Part shown: positions 53,866-55,924 of the stretch, in pieces
How positions within the stretch are numbered: the first letter of the stretch is position 1
How the letters are laid out: each line of letters opens with the position of its first letter
Assembly: GCF_000241305.1 (NCBI RefSeq)
Contig: NZ_BAEH01000028.1
Coordinates: 1 to 55,924, forward strand
Reading direction: 5' to 3'
Source of the DNA: Gordonia effusa NBRC 100432
Lineage (GTDB): Bacteria > Actinomycetota > Actinomycetes > Mycobacteriales > Mycobacteriaceae
Length of the DNA: 55,924 bases
Translations under genes and position numbers: made by a program
Notes under the pieces: model-generated
Told to the model about the DNA's origin: nothing
What the model saw: only the letters and a program-made list of their open reading frames with translations
The model's database searches: none

Positions 53866-55924
<2,059 letters not shown>

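Overview
The window reads as one stretch of chromosome from a mycolic-acid-type actinobacterium (order Mycobacteriales; a Gordonia- or Hoyosella-like genus is possible but cannot be fixed from sequence alone). The main evidence is the gene order at 1-16.5 kb: moxR, DUF58 protein, VWA protein, fabG1, inhA, hemH, Rv1486c-like, nfeD, SPFH protein, TVP38 protein, mutA, mutB, meaB. This matches the Mycobacterium tuberculosis Rv1479-Rv1496 block. A DUF3097 gene and an ATP-grasp gene are additions. Rv1482c and the mazEF4 pair are absent from the places they occupy in M. tuberculosis. No plasmid, prophage, transposase, tRNA, rRNA or CRISPR array was seen.

Regions. 1-5.7 kb: a MoxR/DUF58/VWA chaperone-like operon, then the FAS-II reductases FabG1 (MabA) and InhA, then ferrochelatase. 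5.9-11.1 kb: conserved hypothetical, NfeD, SPFH, ATP-grasp and TVP38 genes. 11.3-16.5 kb: methylmalonyl-CoA mutase (mutA-mutB) with its G-protein chaperone meaB. 16.7-19.3 kb: an unrecognised secreted/membrane protein and a secreted lipase, behind a large palindrome built from iron-box half-sites. 19.4-20.9 kb: an ECF41-type sigma factor facing a DoxX-like gene, with a recognisable ECF41 promoter between them. 20.9-24.9 kb: an iron-regulated catechol module (siderophore-binding lipoprotein, EntA-, EntB- and EntE-like genes) with a DtxR/IdeR box at its divergent junction. 25-31.8 kb: acyl-CoA synthetase, small secreted protein, SNF2/SWIM helicase, a hotdog dehydratase pair and a Bcp peroxiredoxin. 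31.7-34.8 kb: a TetR-controlled operon of an Lcp/MpaB-like DUF2236 oxygenase and an SRPBCC-DUF5995 protein. 35-49.4 kb: an MFS exporter, PIG-L deacetylase, HtpG with a coupled membrane protein, and assorted lipid and redox enzymes, ending with an amino-acid permease. 49.4-51.6 kb: tandem dispersed repeats, then an SRPBCC-ArsR-SRPBCC operon with two matching operators. 51.6 kb to the end: a PhoX-type phosphatase and katG, which is cut by the window edge.

The most interesting items are four. The DHB module has no isochorismate synthase, carrier protein or NRPS nearby, and its iron box sits on a 23-bp divergent junction. The TetR / Lcp-like oxygenase / SRPBCC-DUF5995 operon has a perfect operator touching a start codon. 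The unknown membrane protein plus lipase operon sits behind an iron-box-like palindrome. A family of about 145-bp hairpin-forming intergenic elements is present both singly and as a recent tandem duplication.
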